Shown here piece by piece: positions 9,401 through 19,836 of a stretch of 64,000 bases of DNA. Source of the DNA: Flavobacteriaceae bacterium F08102. Its GTDB lineage: Bacteria; Bacteroidota; Bacteroidia; Flavobacteriales; Flavobacteriaceae. Each line of letters begins with the position of its first letter. The first letter of the stretch is position 1. The notes under the pieces are model-generated. The model had not been told where the DNA came from, made no database searches, and saw nothing but the letters and a program-made list of their open reading frames with translations. The stretch lies in the NCBI GenBank assembly GCA_023015935.1, contig JALKAY010000001.1:874-64873 (forward strand), given 5' to 3'. The position numbers were made by a program, and so were the translations under genes.

Positions 9401-12400
9401 AAATATTTTTAAATACCGCTCTTGTTTCGCCGGGTTTTAATTCATTCACACGCATTAACAACGACTGTTCATTTTGCTCTTGTAGCGTGGTGGTTCCTTG
9501 CAATCGTTCACGCTCAACCCCCGGAGGCAATGTATAAGGAATGGGGGTTTTAAATTCATTTTCTTGAATATTCACCACACCAACCTCAAAATTTTGATTC
9601 TCTTCATCAGTCAAGTCTTCTTGTGGATCATTATTATCCTTAAGCGTTTTTGTATATCTTCTCCAATCTCCGCGTACTAATTGAAGTTCACCAAACCTCA
9701 AAACGACTGGAATTTTAAATTTTGCAAGAAACATCCGCATAAAGCGAATTGAGTTAAAATCAGAAATACTTCCTATTACCTCATTTGGAGATGAAATAGG
9801 AATTCTAAACTGATACCACTTGGCATTCTGAGTCGTACCGTTAGGCAATGTTACAGCCACCTCTTTTTGGTCAACAATATTGTTATGCCCCACTTTCAAA
9901 TCGGCACGATCCAGTGACACTTTATATTGAAAATAACTTTCAACAGCACTCATTGTTTGATCCTTATTGATATCCTCTACATCAGGAAAAGAGGTTGCTG
10001 AAGTTGGATAACTCTCTGGAGAATTATTTATGGTTGTAGAATTCCCTTGAGTTTTATTAAAATTTTTATATCGCGTTATGATAGATGCATTTTGCGCATC
10101 CAAGTCCTGTCCTCGAAAATAATTATAGTTATCATTCGCTGGATCAGGTCCAAATTGAGTACCAAATCGAGCAGCTTCTTCCTCATCGGTAAGTCCATCT
10201 AACCCCAAATCTTGATTTGGTCGATGTTTATCTTCTTCAGAGAACGCATATATCAAGGATTGATTTACGGGAATATCAGACCAAGCCGTTGAATCAACAT
10301 TCGCCCCAATATTTGGCTTGTGAATTTTTTTACCATCTGTAGGCAAGCCATTTTCAAACATCCGTCGATCATCTTTTAAGATATCCTCAGACACATTTCC
10401 TAAGTTAAAGTACAATTCCCCTGTGAAATCGGACGGATTAAGCGTTGTTGGTCCACCTTCTTCAGGTCGAATTGAATAATTTTCATAGGGATCCATCAAC
10501 CAGAATTGAATATATTCAACATTCGCTTGTTGAAAATCGGTGGTGTTTAAAGCTCTCATAATCCCACCCCATCGCTTTTCAGGGTCACTAAATGTACCAT
10601 CGGGATTGAGATTTTCTTCATCAAAATTATACATCCCTCTTTCTTGAGGAAAATACGCTAAATCTAGGGTATTGACTATATTTGATTGGGTAATATCTAA
10701 TTGCAATTCAGGGAATAATTCTCGATATGTAACAGCTCTCACTTCGGCCCTAGAAAGCTCATCATCATTAATATTTTGTGGTTTTAATGAATTCCCATAA
10801 AACAATCGATCAATCGTATACCAAGATAACTGTGAGCGTTTCTTACCAAACCTAAGTAAATCAGGATCAGAAGGATCTCCTGTAAACTGTAAATCAGGAT
10901 CGGTTTGATGTTGAGGTGTACTTGCTAAAAACCACTGCCTTGGAGAACTTATATCCAATGGAATTTGTGATCCTTCAAAATCGTCAATATACGAAGCTAT
11001 TTCACCGTTGACTCCCCCATTTTTATTTTTTGCCGTTCCGGGTATCATATAAGCTCCCTCTGCCCGAATTGAAAAAACAGACGCTACATCTGTATCAATA
11101 TTGGGTAACTTATTCACCCATTTGGTTAGTTTTGGCACTTCTGTTTGGTAATTAATATTAAATCCGAGCATGGTATTATTCACAGACTCTCCTCCAAACT
11201 GAGTTTTGCCTAAGGGTTTTTCTCTGAGGTTTACGAGGGTTCCACCAATACTAAAATCGTCTGAAAATACATGTTGCACATCAACTCCCATGAAAGTCCG
11301 TTGTTTTTGAATAAAGCCATTGTTATTCTCAACTGAAACATTAATTGGCGCATTGGCTAAACTGGGATTAATTATTTGAACTGTTCCGGTGATATAATCA
11401 ACCACATAATCAGAACCTTCTAACAATTCTCGTCCTCCAGAGGTAACTGTTACAGACCCTCGCTGTACGTTAATCGCATTTAAAGGTATCCCCCCCGAAC
11501 CAGCTTCCGATTTAAAATACCCTTTTAGGATATATTTATCTTTATACTGAAAATCATTTTGCGCTTGCGATTTCGTACGATCATAAAGTTCAGAAAACAC
11601 ATAAATATCATCGGCAGGATCTGTTAAAATTTCACCCAATTCGCCAGGATTCGTTGGCGGAGAGGTTGTACTTTTTCCAAATGGTTGAACGGTAGGGAAA
11701 ATAATGGTTCCATCTTGCGAATTTACTGTGATTCCTTCAACATAATCAAAAAGTCCATCTCCTTCGGGCAATAAATTTTGCGATTGATCTAAACGATCAA
11801 TATTAAGTAAGTTTAATAAGGTGGAATTTTGCGCCTTCGTAGTTGCCGCATTTTGGAGTATATTAACATCTACACCTTCTTTATCATCTTGATATAAAAC
11901 TTCTAACCTAAACCCATCCCGATTTAAAGCGTAAGCTTGGGGGAGCGCATAAATATTTTTCATCATTAAATCCCACACCGGAATTGTCGTATTGACAATT
12001 TCACCTCGTAACAACTTAACAACTAGATTTTTTGGTGCTGTAACCCCATCTGTAGACAACTCTCCAACGCGGTATACCGTGTTTCCGGTCACATCTGTAT
12101 ACTCATATGCGACGGCTAAAATTTCACTATCGGTCAATTTTCGATTTAATGAAATATATCCCAATTGGGCATTCATCGTAAAATCTACTCCTAATGTAAG
12201 CCTTCTAGCATTTTCAAGAATTGAATAATCTGTACCTTGTTTATATCCTGCCAAGGTAGAGGTTACCGTTGAAATATCTCTAATACCGCCATTGGGGGTT
12301 AAAAAATTATTCAATGAATTAGCTTCATTAGACGGATCCTGCTGTCCTGTTGAGCTAACGAGTCCAGAATAAATATTTGTTGGATCCCCTTCTCCTAAAT

Positions 12401-13517
12401 CTGCAATGGCAACAATATTTCTTACTTCTTCTGTGGTATTATTCTTATTGGTAACCCACACCTCAATTTGTGTAATTTGCTTGGTACTATTTATCAAGGG
12501 AAGATTAGCCAATGCCTTATTGTAATCATCTCTAAATTTTTGTGATAAAAAAAAGTGACGATTATCGTCATAATTACTTGCACTTAATTCAAATTCCGTA
12601 ATGGTTGATCCTCCTTGAGCTGAGATAGAGTTGGTTTGAGAACGCTGTTGAGCATATACGCCAGTTACCGTGGTTCTACCAAATTGCAACTGTGTTTTAA
12701 GTCCAAATAAGTTTTGAGCCCCAGTTACTAAAGAGTTTTGAATAGGCATACTGACATCCCCTACTTCAATTTTCTGAATAATATCATCTTCGGTTGGTGT
12801 ATATTCTAATTTTACTTGATTGTTAAAGTTAAAGGATGCTTGTGTGTCAAAATTCATTGCCACTTTAAGACGTTCACCTACTTTGGCATTTAAAGATGCA
12901 CTAATTTCTTGATCAAAATCAAAGGTCGTACTTTGCCTATTGCGTTCTGAAATTTGAGGGTTGTCAACTTTTTGAGATAAAATTCCCATTTTTATCAGCA
13001 CAGATCCACGAGGATCAACCTCAATTTGATTTCCTCCGAAAATATTTTGGAATAATTCTGATTTTACATAATATTTTGGAAGAATATCTTTTTGTGCATC
13101 AGCACTCTTATCTCTACCTCCATAGGCTCTAGATTTTTCTCGAAAATAGGCTAAAATATCTTTATTTAATCGATATTCTTCATATTCCTCTTTGGTCATA
13201 TACATCGGGTTCGCGACATAATAATCCCCAACCTTCTCTACAAATTTATACGTATTAGTTCTTGCATCAAAGACTACTTCGGAATTTTTAAGATGACTTA
13301 AAAAGAGTCTACCACTGTCTTCTTGCTTAAAATTATACGGTAATTTTTTAATGGAATCTAACTTCGTTGTGTCTTTAGTTTTGGCATTAACAATTGGGGT
13401 CGTGGTTTTGGTACTGTCTTTAACAGATACTGGAGGAGGGGTTTGTGCACTTAGGGATGCAACAAAAAACAGCATAACCAAAGTTATACGAAACGATGTT
13501 AACGTTTTAAATTTCAA
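6402..13517 (-). CDS. sprA: SprA, type IX secretion outer membrane translocon
   Basis: A 2371-aa outer-membrane protein. In Flavobacterium, SprA forms the very large single-chain barrel through which type IX cargo (gliding adhesins, enzymes) leaves the periplasm. Features seen: a signal peptide ending LFFVASLSAQ; a long body dense in amphipathic strands and structured insertions; and a barrel-type C-terminus (GISLRYTIGN). Length agrees with the family, and no frameshift or stop interrupts 7.1 kb. The start is a TTG five bases after the ruvA stop; the next ATG would destroy the signal peptide, so TTG is preferred. Order ruvA-sprA-gcvH on one strand suggests one operon. Confidence 0.97.
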   Translation of the reverse strand: MKFKTLTSFRITLVMLFFVASLSAQTPPPVSVKDSTKTTTPIVNAKTKDTTKLDSIKKLPYNFKQEDSGRLFLSHLKNSEVVFDARTNTYKFVEKVGDYYVANPMYMTKEEYEEYRLNKDILAYFREKSRAYGGRDKSADAQKDILPKYYVKSELFQNIFGGNQIEVDPRGSVLIKMGILSQKVDNPQISERNRQSTTFDFDQEISASLNAKVGERLKVAMNFDTQASFNFNNQVKLEYTPTEDDIIQKIEVGDVSMPIQNSLVTGAQNLFGLKTQLQFGRTTVTGVYAQQRSQTNSISAQGGSTITEFELSASNYDDNRHFFLSQKFRDDYNKALANLPLINSTKQITQIEVWVTNKNNTTEEVRNIVAIADLGEGDPTNIYSGLVSSTGQQDPSNEANSLNNFLTPNGGIRDISTVTSTLAGYKQGTDYSILENARRLTLGVDFTMNAQLGYISLNRKLTDSEILAVAYEYTDVTGNTVYRVGELSTDGVTAPKNLVVKLLRGEIVNTTIPVWDLMMKNIYALPQAYALNRDGFRLEVLYQDDKEGVDVNILQNAATTKAQNSTLLNLLNIDRLDQSQNLLPEGDGLFDYVEGITVNSQDGTIIFPTVQPFGKSTTSPPTNPGELGEILTDPADDIYVFSELYDRTKSQAQNDFQYKDKYILKGYFKSEAGSGGIPLNAINVQRGSVTVTSGGRELLEGSDYVVDYITGTVQIINPSLANAPINVSVENNNGFIQKQRTFMGVDVQHVFSDDFSIGGTLVNLREKPLGKTQFGGESVNNTMLGFNINYQTEVPKLTKWVNKLPNIDTDVASVFSIRAEGAYMIPGTAKNKNGGVNGEIASYIDDFEGSQIPLDISSPRQWFLASTPQHQTDPDLQFTGDPSDPDLLRFGKKRSQLSWYTIDRLFYGNSLKPQNINDDELSRAEVRAVTYRELFPELQLDITQSNIVNTLDLAYFPQERGMYNFDEENLNPDGTFSDPEKRWGGIMRALNTTDFQQANVEYIQFWLMDPYENYSIRPEEGGPTTLNPSDFTGELYFNLGNVSEDILKDDRRMFENGLPTDGKKIHKPNIGANVDSTAWSDIPVNQSLIYAFSEEDKHRPNQDLGLDGLTDEEEAARFGTQFGPDPANDNYNYFRGQDLDAQNASIITRYKNFNKTQGNSTTINNSPESYPTSATSFPDVEDINKDQTMSAVESYFQYKVSLDRADLKVGHNNIVDQKEVAVTLPNGTTQNAKWYQFRIPISSPNEVIGSISDFNSIRFMRMFLAKFKIPVVLRFGELQLVRGDWRRYTKTLKDNNDPQEDLTDEENQNFEVGVVNIQENEFKTPIPYTLPPGVERERLQGTTTLQEQNEQSLLMRVNELKPGETRAVFKNILFDLRMFNRLKMFLHAESIKGKPSVGDDDLTAIVRLGSDIDNNYYQLEIPLKITAEGASFADEIWPSENELNADLKAFGRLKLERVNSGAPLNEVYPSVASTPIADLRIKGNPNLGNIKTLMIGVKNTSNQDVNAELWFNELRATDVDNEGGWAAVVNADLNVADFANVTVSGRANSQGFGSVSQSVNERSQEDVKQYDIITTVNLGQLLPKTAGINLPFNFSFAEEFADPKWDPKYQDVLFDKDDANANSARDFTKRRSVSLVNVGKQRTNTEKKQRIYDIENVSVSYVYNDTYHRDYNVERFLDQNVRASANYNYAFKPLEFVPFKGSKFLEKNSLFRFVKEFNVNLLPSTLTLNSNIIRSYNEQLSRPLVTGLPAIPALKQRRFLFDYDYNISYDLTRSLRFSLGASNNFIYDQDVEDATLFTNFFRVGRSDHYHQTFDANYQIPINKISWFDFVNANYNYVADFDWQSAANSYKDQVGNTIQNSNQHNLGGDLDLTKLYKRTGIVNLAKKKTKKRSKNSKSNKTVQPANGRRPVTLRNTTNLKSTSTGQKLLQGLVDVVTSVKKIRFSYSENNGTILPGYRPEVGFLGRDNYGGSSAPTLGFVFGSQSDIRSIAAANNWLISRSVGEDYFSKNYVNTHTNKLDLSADVRPFKDLDIEVSANRMFTRNTSQQLDVLNGTLQEDLPISEIGNFSMSYFMLPNSFDGNGDATFEKFKANREVIASRLAARAGQVDNTGYGLNSQEVLIPAFLSTYSGQDAKKAKLGAFKDVPLPNWKITYKGLMNYDWFKERFRSFSVEHSYRSTYSVIGFSSNLRYDANNPVTDINGNYQPKTLFSGVQLEEQFWPLVKVDMRLKNSFSIRAEMKQDKSLSLNVNNNTITEIRGKEYQIGIGYRLKDVKLKIKTGPTSTQFKGDVNFKADFSIRNNSTTIRSIDVLNNQVTGGEHLLSYKFVADYTLNKNLQASFYFDRSASRYLISTTYPRKSTSAGISLRYTIGN

Positions 13518-13521
13518 CTTT

Positions 13522-14103
13522 TTACAAGTTTTTTAGTGCCTGCTTTATTATGTTTTCAAGAGTTGTATTAGGGGCTTCTTGAATAATTTTCTGAATTAAT
13601 TTCTCGACTTGCTTTCTTGTGTAACCGAGAACTTCTAAAGCTGATAACGCTTCTTCTTTAATAGTATTGTTACTATAGACAGAATCTTCTGAAATTTGAT
13701 ACGTTTTAAGGATTTTATCTTTCAAATCTAGAATTACACGTTGCGCAGTTTTCGATCCAATTCCTTTGACTGATTGTATAGCGGCAACATCTTCTGAAGC
13801 AATGGCTTGTTGTATTTGTTCTGGCACCATAGAAGACAGCATAGTTCTCGCAATACTTGGCCCAACGCCAGACACTGAAATCAATAATTTAAACACTTCA
13901 CGCTCTAACTTATCGGCAAAACCAAATAAAGTATGTGAATCTTCTTTTACTGACAAATAACAATACAACTTTACCGCTTCTGAATCAGGTAGTTTTCCGA
14001 ATGTATTAACAGAAATATGCAAAAAATACCCCACCCCATTACAATCAATAATAGCATAGGTTGGATTCTTTTCAACTAATTTCCCTTGAATATGCGTAAT
14101 CAT
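13522..14103 (-). CDS. ruvA: Holliday junction branch migration protein RuvA
   Basis: The tetrameric junction-binding subunit that loads RuvB helicase rings for branch migration in recombination. At 193 aa it has the usual three parts: the N-terminal OB-fold (MITHIQGKLVEKNP), the double helix-hairpin-helix (LISVSGVGPSIA and IQSVKGIGSKTAQRVI), and a C-terminal RuvB-contacting domain (ALSALEVLGYTRKQVEKLI). The stop codon is 4 bp from the sprA start, so sprA is probably co-transcribed. Its partner ruvB is 6 kb away in this window on the same strand. Confidence 0.97.
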   Translation of the reverse strand: MITHIQGKLVEKNPTYAIIDCNGVGYFLHISVNTFGKLPDSEAVKLYCYLSVKEDSHTLFGFADKLEREVFKLLISVSGVGPSIARTMLSSMVPEQIQQAIASEDVAAIQSVKGIGSKTAQRVILDLKDKILKTYQISEDSVYSNNTIKEEALSALEVLGYTRKQVEKLIQKIIQEAPNTTLENIIKQALKNL

Positions 14104-14376
14104 GAATATGTCTCAGCTTTTAGCGTTATCTAATTTAATTGGCAATGCCACAACAATTAGGTTTAACAATGAAATCAAAAATACATTTTATCAACCTAGG
14201 TAAGTATGTCAATTTCATCAACAGATACCAAACGTTTTTCATCAATTTATTTATTTGGTAAATGTAGTTTTTAAAATTGAAATAGCCTATTCAACCCATT
14301 AATTTACGCTAACTTAAACCTAAGATTTACCGTTCAAAAATAGATAATTCCATTCTTATTTCACAGATATAAATGC

Positions 14377-14421
14377 TCCCAGCACACTTTTAGTCTTTAC
14401 TACCCAAAAAGTATACTGGGA
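14377..14421 (-). terminator. imperfect hairpin after maeB
   Basis: TCCCAGCACACTTTT (14377-14391) pairs with AAAAGTATACTGGGA (14407-14421) at 13 of 15 positions, the other two being wobble-compatible on one strand. It starts just past the maeB stop, but the tract after it is not T-rich, so a role in mRNA 3'-end protection is as likely as termination. The rest of the 14104-14429 gap shows no gene. Confidence 0.5.
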
Positions 14422-14429
14422 ACAGTTAT

Positions 14430-16700
14430 TTATTTTGATTTTGTTTGCGCATCAATTACAGCAACTGCTGCCATATTAACCATTTCGTCAACACTGGAAC
14501 CCAATTGTAAAATATGTACGGGTTTTTTCATCCCTAACATAATAGGTCCAATTGAATCGGCCTTATACAATTCTTTCATCAGTTTATAAGTAATATTTGC
14601 CGCATCAAGATTTGGAAAAATCAATACATTAACTTTTTGATCTACCAATTTTGAAAAAGGAAATTCTTTACGTAATAATGCCGAATTCAGTGCGAAGTCT
14701 GCCTGTAATTCTCCATCGATTATTACTTTAGGATATTCCTTATGGATATATTTAATGGCTTTAGATATTTTGACTGCATTTTCTGAATTAGAAGCTCCAA
14801 AATTTGAAAAAGACAACATCGCAATTACAGGAGACATGCCAAATCGTTTAGCTAATGATGCGGTTAGTTGAGATATTTTTGCCAAATGTTCAGCTGTTGG
14901 GTCAATATTAATCGTCGTATCCGCCAAAAACATGGGTCCTTTTTTCGTCAACATTAAATTTGAAGCCGCCACACGTGTTACCCCTTCTGCGGGACCAATC
15001 AGTTCCAACATCGGCTTAATAACGGTAGCATAATTCCGTGTATAGCCTGTAATTAAGGCATCTGCCTCTCCAACATTAAGCATCATGGCACCAAAGTGAT
15101 TGCGTCCTCGCATTGCCCTTTGCGCATCATTCAATTTAATTCCCTTGCGTTTATGTGCTTGCCAATAAGCTTCACCAAAACGATTTCTCCGCGCTGTTTC
15201 TTCACTTTCTTTTGGATCTATAATGGCTACTTCCGCATCAAATCCAATTTCTTCTTTTAAATTTTTAATGGTTGATTTATTCCCTAATAAAACAGGAATC
15301 CCGATACCTTCATCATGGACAATTTGCGCTGCCTTTAGAACATCTAATTGATCAGCCTCAGCGAAAATTACTCTCTTAGGATCACATTTAGCTCGATTAT
15401 GCAGCATTCGAATCACTTTATTCCCCGACCCTAAACGCTCCATCAATTCATCACGATATTTAGCCCAATCGGTAATTGGTTCAGTAGCCACACCTGAATC
15501 CATAGCTGCTTTTGCTACAGCAGGCGGAATTTCATAAATCAAACGCGGGTCAATAGGTTTAGGAATTATATAATCTCTACCAAAACTCAAACTCACTTCA
15601 TCATAAACAATATTAACTTGTTCAGGAACTGAAGTTTTGGCCAAGTCTGCTAAAGCTCTAACAGCCGCAAGTTTCATTTCTTCATTTATTACCGTAGCTC
15701 TTACATCCAATGCTCCTCTAAAAATAAATGGAAACCCTAACACATTATTAACTTGATTTGGATGGTCTGATCGTCCCGTCGCCATAATAATATCCTTCCG
15801 AGTGTTAATGGCCGTTTCATAATCAATTTCAGGATCTGGATTCGCCATTGCAAAGACAATTGGATCTTTTGCCATTGATTTTATCATCTCAACAGTTACA
15901 ATATTTCCATGTGACAAACCGATAAATACATCCGCACCATCCATTGCTTCTTCTAGGGTATGTAGATCCTTATCAGTAGCAAACTCTGCTTTTAATTCAC
16001 TAAGGTCAGCTCTATCCTTTCGAATAACCCCTTTACTATCGGTCATTACTACATTTTCAATCCGTGCTCCTAATTTAATATATAAACGGGCACATGAAAT
16101 TGCTGCCGCCCCTGCTCCACTCACCACAATCTGCACCTTAGATAAGTCCTTTTTCGCTAATTCTACGGCATTAATTAGTGCTGCCCCTGATATAATTGCT
16201 GTTCCATGTTGGTCATCATGCATTACCGGAATATTGAGCTCTTCTTTAAGTCGTCGTTCTATTTCAAAGGCTTCAGGCGATTTGATATCTTCAAGATTAA
16301 TTCCACCAAAAGTTGGCGCAATTGCCTTCACTGTATTTACAAATGAATCAACATCATTCGCATCGACTTCAATATCAAATACATCAATATCAGCAAATAT
16401 TTTAAATAAGAGCCCCTTTCCTTCCATTACAGGTTTTGAAGCTTCTGGACCAATATTACCCAATCCTAAAACCGCAGAACCGTTCGTAATCACGGCGACT
16501 AAATTTCCTTTAGATGTATATTTATAAACTTCTTTTTTATCAGCTGCGATAGCCATACAAGGCACTGCAACACCCGGAGAATACGCCAACGACAAATCGC
16601 GTTGCGTTGCATATTTTGTAGTTGGCACCACTTCTATTTTACCTGGTTTTGGATGTGAGTGGTAGTATAATGCCTCCTGATCAGCTTTAGAAATACTCAT
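14430..16700 (-). CDS. maeB: NADP-dependent malic enzyme with phosphotransacetylase-like domain
   Basis: Decarboxylates malate to pyruvate, making NADPH. The start MSISKADQEALYYHS (ATG at 16700) is preferred over the GTG at 16718. Residues about 1-410 are the malic enzyme (YSPGVAVPC, FADIDVFDIEVD, HDDQHGTAII, the NAD(P)-binding VVSGAGAAAISCARL). Residues about 430-756 resemble phosphate acetyltransferase (PKRVIFAEADQLDVLKAA, RGRNHFGAMMLNVGEADALI) and in this family act as a regulatory module rather than a known acetyltransferase. Length is standard for the large MaeB type. It is cytoplasmic and apparently monocistronic. Confidence 0.96.
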   Translation of the reverse strand: MSISKADQEALYYHSHPKPGKIEVVPTTKYATQRDLSLAYSPGVAVPCMAIAADKKEVYKYTSKGNLVAVITNGSAVLGLGNIGPEASKPVMEGKGLLFKIFADIDVFDIEVDANDVDSFVNTVKAIAPTFGGINLEDIKSPEAFEIERRLKEELNIPVMHDDQHGTAIISGAALINAVELAKKDLSKVQIVVSGAGAAAISCARLYIKLGARIENVVMTDSKGVIRKDRADLSELKAEFATDKDLHTLEEAMDGADVFIGLSHGNIVTVEMIKSMAKDPIVFAMANPDPEIDYETAINTRKDIIMATGRSDHPNQVNNVLGFPFIFRGALDVRATVINEEMKLAAVRALADLAKTSVPEQVNIVYDEVSLSFGRDYIIPKPIDPRLIYEIPPAVAKAAMDSGVATEPITDWAKYRDELMERLGSGNKVIRMLHNRAKCDPKRVIFAEADQLDVLKAAQIVHDEGIGIPVLLGNKSTIKNLKEEIGFDAEVAIIDPKESEETARRNRFGEAYWQAHKRKGIKLNDAQRAMRGRNHFGAMMLNVGEADALITGYTRNYATVIKPMLELIGPAEGVTRVAASNLMLTKKGPMFLADTTINIDPTAEHLAKISQLTASLAKRFGMSPVIAMLSFSNFGASNSENAVKISKAIKYIHKEYPKVIIDGELQADFALNSALLRKEFPFSKLVDQKVNVLIFPNLDAANITYKLMKELYKADSIGPIMLGMKKPVHILQLGSSVDEMVNMAAVAVIDAQTKSK

Positions 16701-16748
16701 AAGTTTTATGTTTAACACAAAGATAAGCGGTTTCTTTTATACGCACGT

Positions 16749-17675
16749 TTAATCTTTCAAAAATTGAATATTTCTTTTAAGTCCACTAAATTTCGTTCGT
16801 TTAACTGCTGATTTTTTAAAAATCTTTTTAAACGTATCCTCGGTAATTTCTTCCCAATCCTCACGTGTCATCTCCAACAAATCGGGATGTGGGTTAAACA
16901 ATGGTTCTTCATGCGTCTTTGAAAATCGATTCCACGGACAAACATCTTGACAAATATCACAACCAAACATCCAATTATCAAATTTTCCTTTAACAGAATG
17001 GGGGATTTCATTCTTTAATTCAATCGTGAAGTATGAAATACACTTACTCCCATCAACCACATAAGGTGCTACGATTGCCTGCGTGGGACACGCATCTATA
17101 CAGGCGGTGCAAGTACCACAATGATTTGTTACGGCATGGTCATATTCCAACTCAAGATCAACAATTAATTCAGCTATAAAATAAAATGAACCTACCTGTC
17201 GAGTCAATAAATTACTGTGTTTACCAATCCATCCCAATCCACTTTTAGCCGCCCATGCTTTGTCGAGTACCGGTGCAGAATCAACAAAAGCCCGCCCCTC
17301 TATTGCGCCAATCTTATCCTGCATTAACGATAATAGCGTTTTCAATTTGTTTTTAATCACAAAATGATAATCGGTTCCATAAGCGTATTTCGAAATTTTT
17401 GGTGCAGTTTTATCGCTTTGTACGTTTGGTGGATAATAGTTCAACAACAATGAAATAACCGATTTAGCGCCTGGAACTAACAACGTCGGATCTAAGCGTT
17501 TGTCAAAATGATTTTCCATATAGGTCATTTCTCCGTGGGCGTTGTTCTTTAACCAACGTTCCAGACGAGGAGCCTCTTCTTCTAAAAAACCCGCTTGGCT
17601 AATTCCGCACGATAAAAATCCGAGACGCTTTGCTTCAGCTTTGATTAATGTCGTGTACTGTTGCTTTGATTTCAA
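16749..17675 (-). CDS. queG: epoxyqueuosine reductase QueG
   Basis: Cobalamin- and iron-sulfur-dependent enzyme that reduces epoxyqueuosine to queuosine in tRNA, the last step of the pathway. At 308 aa it has two [4Fe-4S] clusters: [15 protein letters not shown] (about 187-201) with CISYFTIE, and [11 protein letters not shown]. The N-terminal [21 protein letters not shown] and [12 protein letters not shown] blocks are family signatures. The start appears to be a TTG (MKSKQQYTT); no ATG lies nearby and the N-terminus matches family length. No other que genes are in the window. Confidence 0.95.
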   Translation of the reverse strand: MKSKQQYTTLIKAEAKRLGFLSCGISQAGFLEEEAPRLERWLKNNAHGEMTYMENHFDKRLDPTLLVPGAKSVISLLLNYYPPNVQSDKTAPKISKYAYGTDYHFVIKNKLKTLLSLMQDKIGAIEGRAFVDSAPVLDKAWAAKSGLGWIGKHSNLLTRQVGSFYFIAELIVDLELEYDHAVTNHCGTCTACIDACPTQAIVAPYVVDGSKCISYFTIELKNEIPHSVKGKFDNWMFGCDICQDVCPWNRFSKTHEEPLFNPHPDLLEMTREDWEEITEDTFKKIFKKSAVKRTKFSGLKRNIQFLKD

Positions 17676-17852
17676 AAGTTATGACTAGTTTGTTTTTTTG
17701 TAAATAAACGAAAATTCATTCATATATTATAGGCATATACAAAAATGAAAATTACCTTATCATATTCAATATTAACATTTGAAAAAAATCTGTCAAATTC
17801 TCTTAAAACCATATCTTATCACGTATCTAACACCACCCACTTAATACATAAG

Positions 17853-19730
17853 TTATTCATTGATCCATTGATTATTATTAGGATGTGTATCCATAAAGAT
17901 TCCTCCATCCAACCCGATGGATACTACATTAGAAACGCCTTTGAGTTCAACAGTTATTGCTCGTTGACCATTTTCCCAAACTGCAGGGTTTTGATGGTAG
18001 CTCGTTAGGTTACCATCTCTATCTTTAACAACGATATCAAAAGGAATTGGCATTCCACCGTGATTTTTAATGTTCATAGATACATCTGAACGATTTATAA
18101 TAACGTTTTCAATACCTAAGTCCATCGTCCCTTGACTAAAAAACCATTCATTCCAAAACCAATTCAAATTTTTTCCAGCATGCGCATTTACCGAATAAAA
18201 GAAATCCCAAGGAATAGGATGTTTTCCATTCCAATCCTTCATGTAAGCTTGCATAACTCGAATAAATTCATCTGCCCCTAATAGGTCTCGTAGTGCTAAA
18301 TAGGCAAGCGCTGGTTTACTGTATTGATTAATTCGTAGAATCGATCCGTTTAATGTATTGGACGGGGTAATAACCGGAATATTTACCTCCATATTTTTAC
18401 TTGTCACCCAGCTATTTACCCTAAATAACTTAAAAGATTGAGCCGCTTGTTCTGATCCGAAATCATGAATTCCCATAAGGTATTCTAAGGCCGTTGCCCA
18501 TCCCTCATCCATAAAGCCAAAACGAGCTTCATTAGTTCCCATATAAAACGGAAAATAAGTATGTGCAATTTCATGCGAAACTACCAATCTTGAAAAATCA
18601 GGATTTTACTGAGAATTATCATTGACCATCATTGGGTATTCCATATCTGCAAACCCACGAATAATGGTAGATTTTGAATACGGATACGGTATTCCTGGCA
18701 CCTCTGTTGAAAACCATTTCAATGCATCCTTTCCAAAATTAACCATCTGTTCAAAATCCTTGGATGCCTCATCATAAGCAGCTTGCACACTCACTCTACG
18801 ATTCGTTTTAGAATCTACAACGACACTTCCAGCATCCCAAATATAATGATCACTAAGACCTAGTGCGAAATCAGGTACTTTTGTGGCATTCCATTTCCAC
18901 GTATTGGCATCTGTTTGTTTTGTAATTTGTTTTTTAGCCAAATCTTCAAGCCTGGCAATTTGAATTACATCATCGCTTTGCATGCTTTCGGCAAGGTTTT
19001 CAGCATAGAATGGCTGTAACACCTCTGTTGGATTGAGCAAATTACCGGTAGCCCATACGATGTAATTTTTGGGTACGGTAACTTCCACGTTATAGTCATT
19101 AAAATCGTTATAAAATTCTTGAGCACCATAAAAGGTTGTTGTATCCCAGCCTTGATAATCATCATAGACCGAAATTCTCGGATAAAAATAGGCCAAGAAA
19201 AATGTTGTTTCATCAATCGCCCCTTCCCTACCACTTTGAACCGAAAGATCAAAAGACCAATGAATCGTCAAAGTTACTTCTTGATTTGGTAAAAGAGCCT
19301 CGGTTAGGGGTATACTTTTATTGGTAGTGTCGTCATTATAATTCCAAAGACGTTCTTTCCCATTTTCTAGAAACTTATCTACCTGAATTCCCGTAGTTAA
19401 GTATTCTTTAGACACGGGGTTCAACCGTGCTGCCTCTGGTTTATGATGATTTAAAATTAATTTAAAATTGAGAGATTTAAGCGTCTGCGGACTCTTATTT
19501 TTATACACAATGATTTCTTCCCCTTTAACCCGTCGATTAGGAGGGCTAATTACGAGTTTAATTGTATAAGTGGCTGAGTTTTGCCAATAAGCTTTTCCAG
19601 GAGTTCCATCGAATGAACGGGTTTCATTTTGATAGGCTTTTTGGATATCTCTTGGATGATAACGGGTTTGGGTATAAACTCCTTCAACAAGGAATAAGGC
19701 AGCTAAAAACAAAGTGATTTTTCTAAACAT
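17853..19730 (-). pseudogene. M1-family metallopeptidase interrupted by one in-frame stop
   Basis: A gluzincin aminopeptidase of about 624 aa, secreted (signal peptide ending VEGVYTQ). The reading frame is continuous across the whole interval except for a single TAA at 18606-18608: MVNDNSQ, stop, NPDFSRLVVSHEIAH. The catalytic zinc motif HEIAH and the downstream glutamate (DEGWA) come just after the stop, so the N-terminal 374-aa product would lack the active site. A TTG six codons on (18587) could start a 244-aa C-terminal piece without a signal peptide. From memory of relatives an acidic residue is usual here, so GAA to TAA is a likely cause. Both halves look otherwise well conserved, which points to a recent mutation, read-through, or a base-call error. 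Confidence 0.88.
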
Positions 19731-19836
19731 CAGAATAAATTTAAGGTGAAAAAATAAATATGGTTACAATTTAACACCAAAGTAATTCACTGATTATTAG
19801 CAATCCCAAACTTCAAAGAATTCCCTCAGGGCAATT

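Noticed and set aside
6402-13517. Plus-strand frames inside sprA (for example 8514-8921 and 11992-12228)
   Set aside because: They are antisense shadows of a well-conserved gene with no family resemblance of their own.
14104-14376. Possible LytTR-like remnant (short minus frame KRLVSVDEIDIL) upstream of ruvA
   Set aside because: Only about a dozen residues with stops on either side; too little to support a call.
18587-18608. Two independent genes for the M1 halves
   Set aside because: Both share one frame separated by a single stop, and only the N-terminal half has a signal peptide while only the C-terminal half has the zinc motif.
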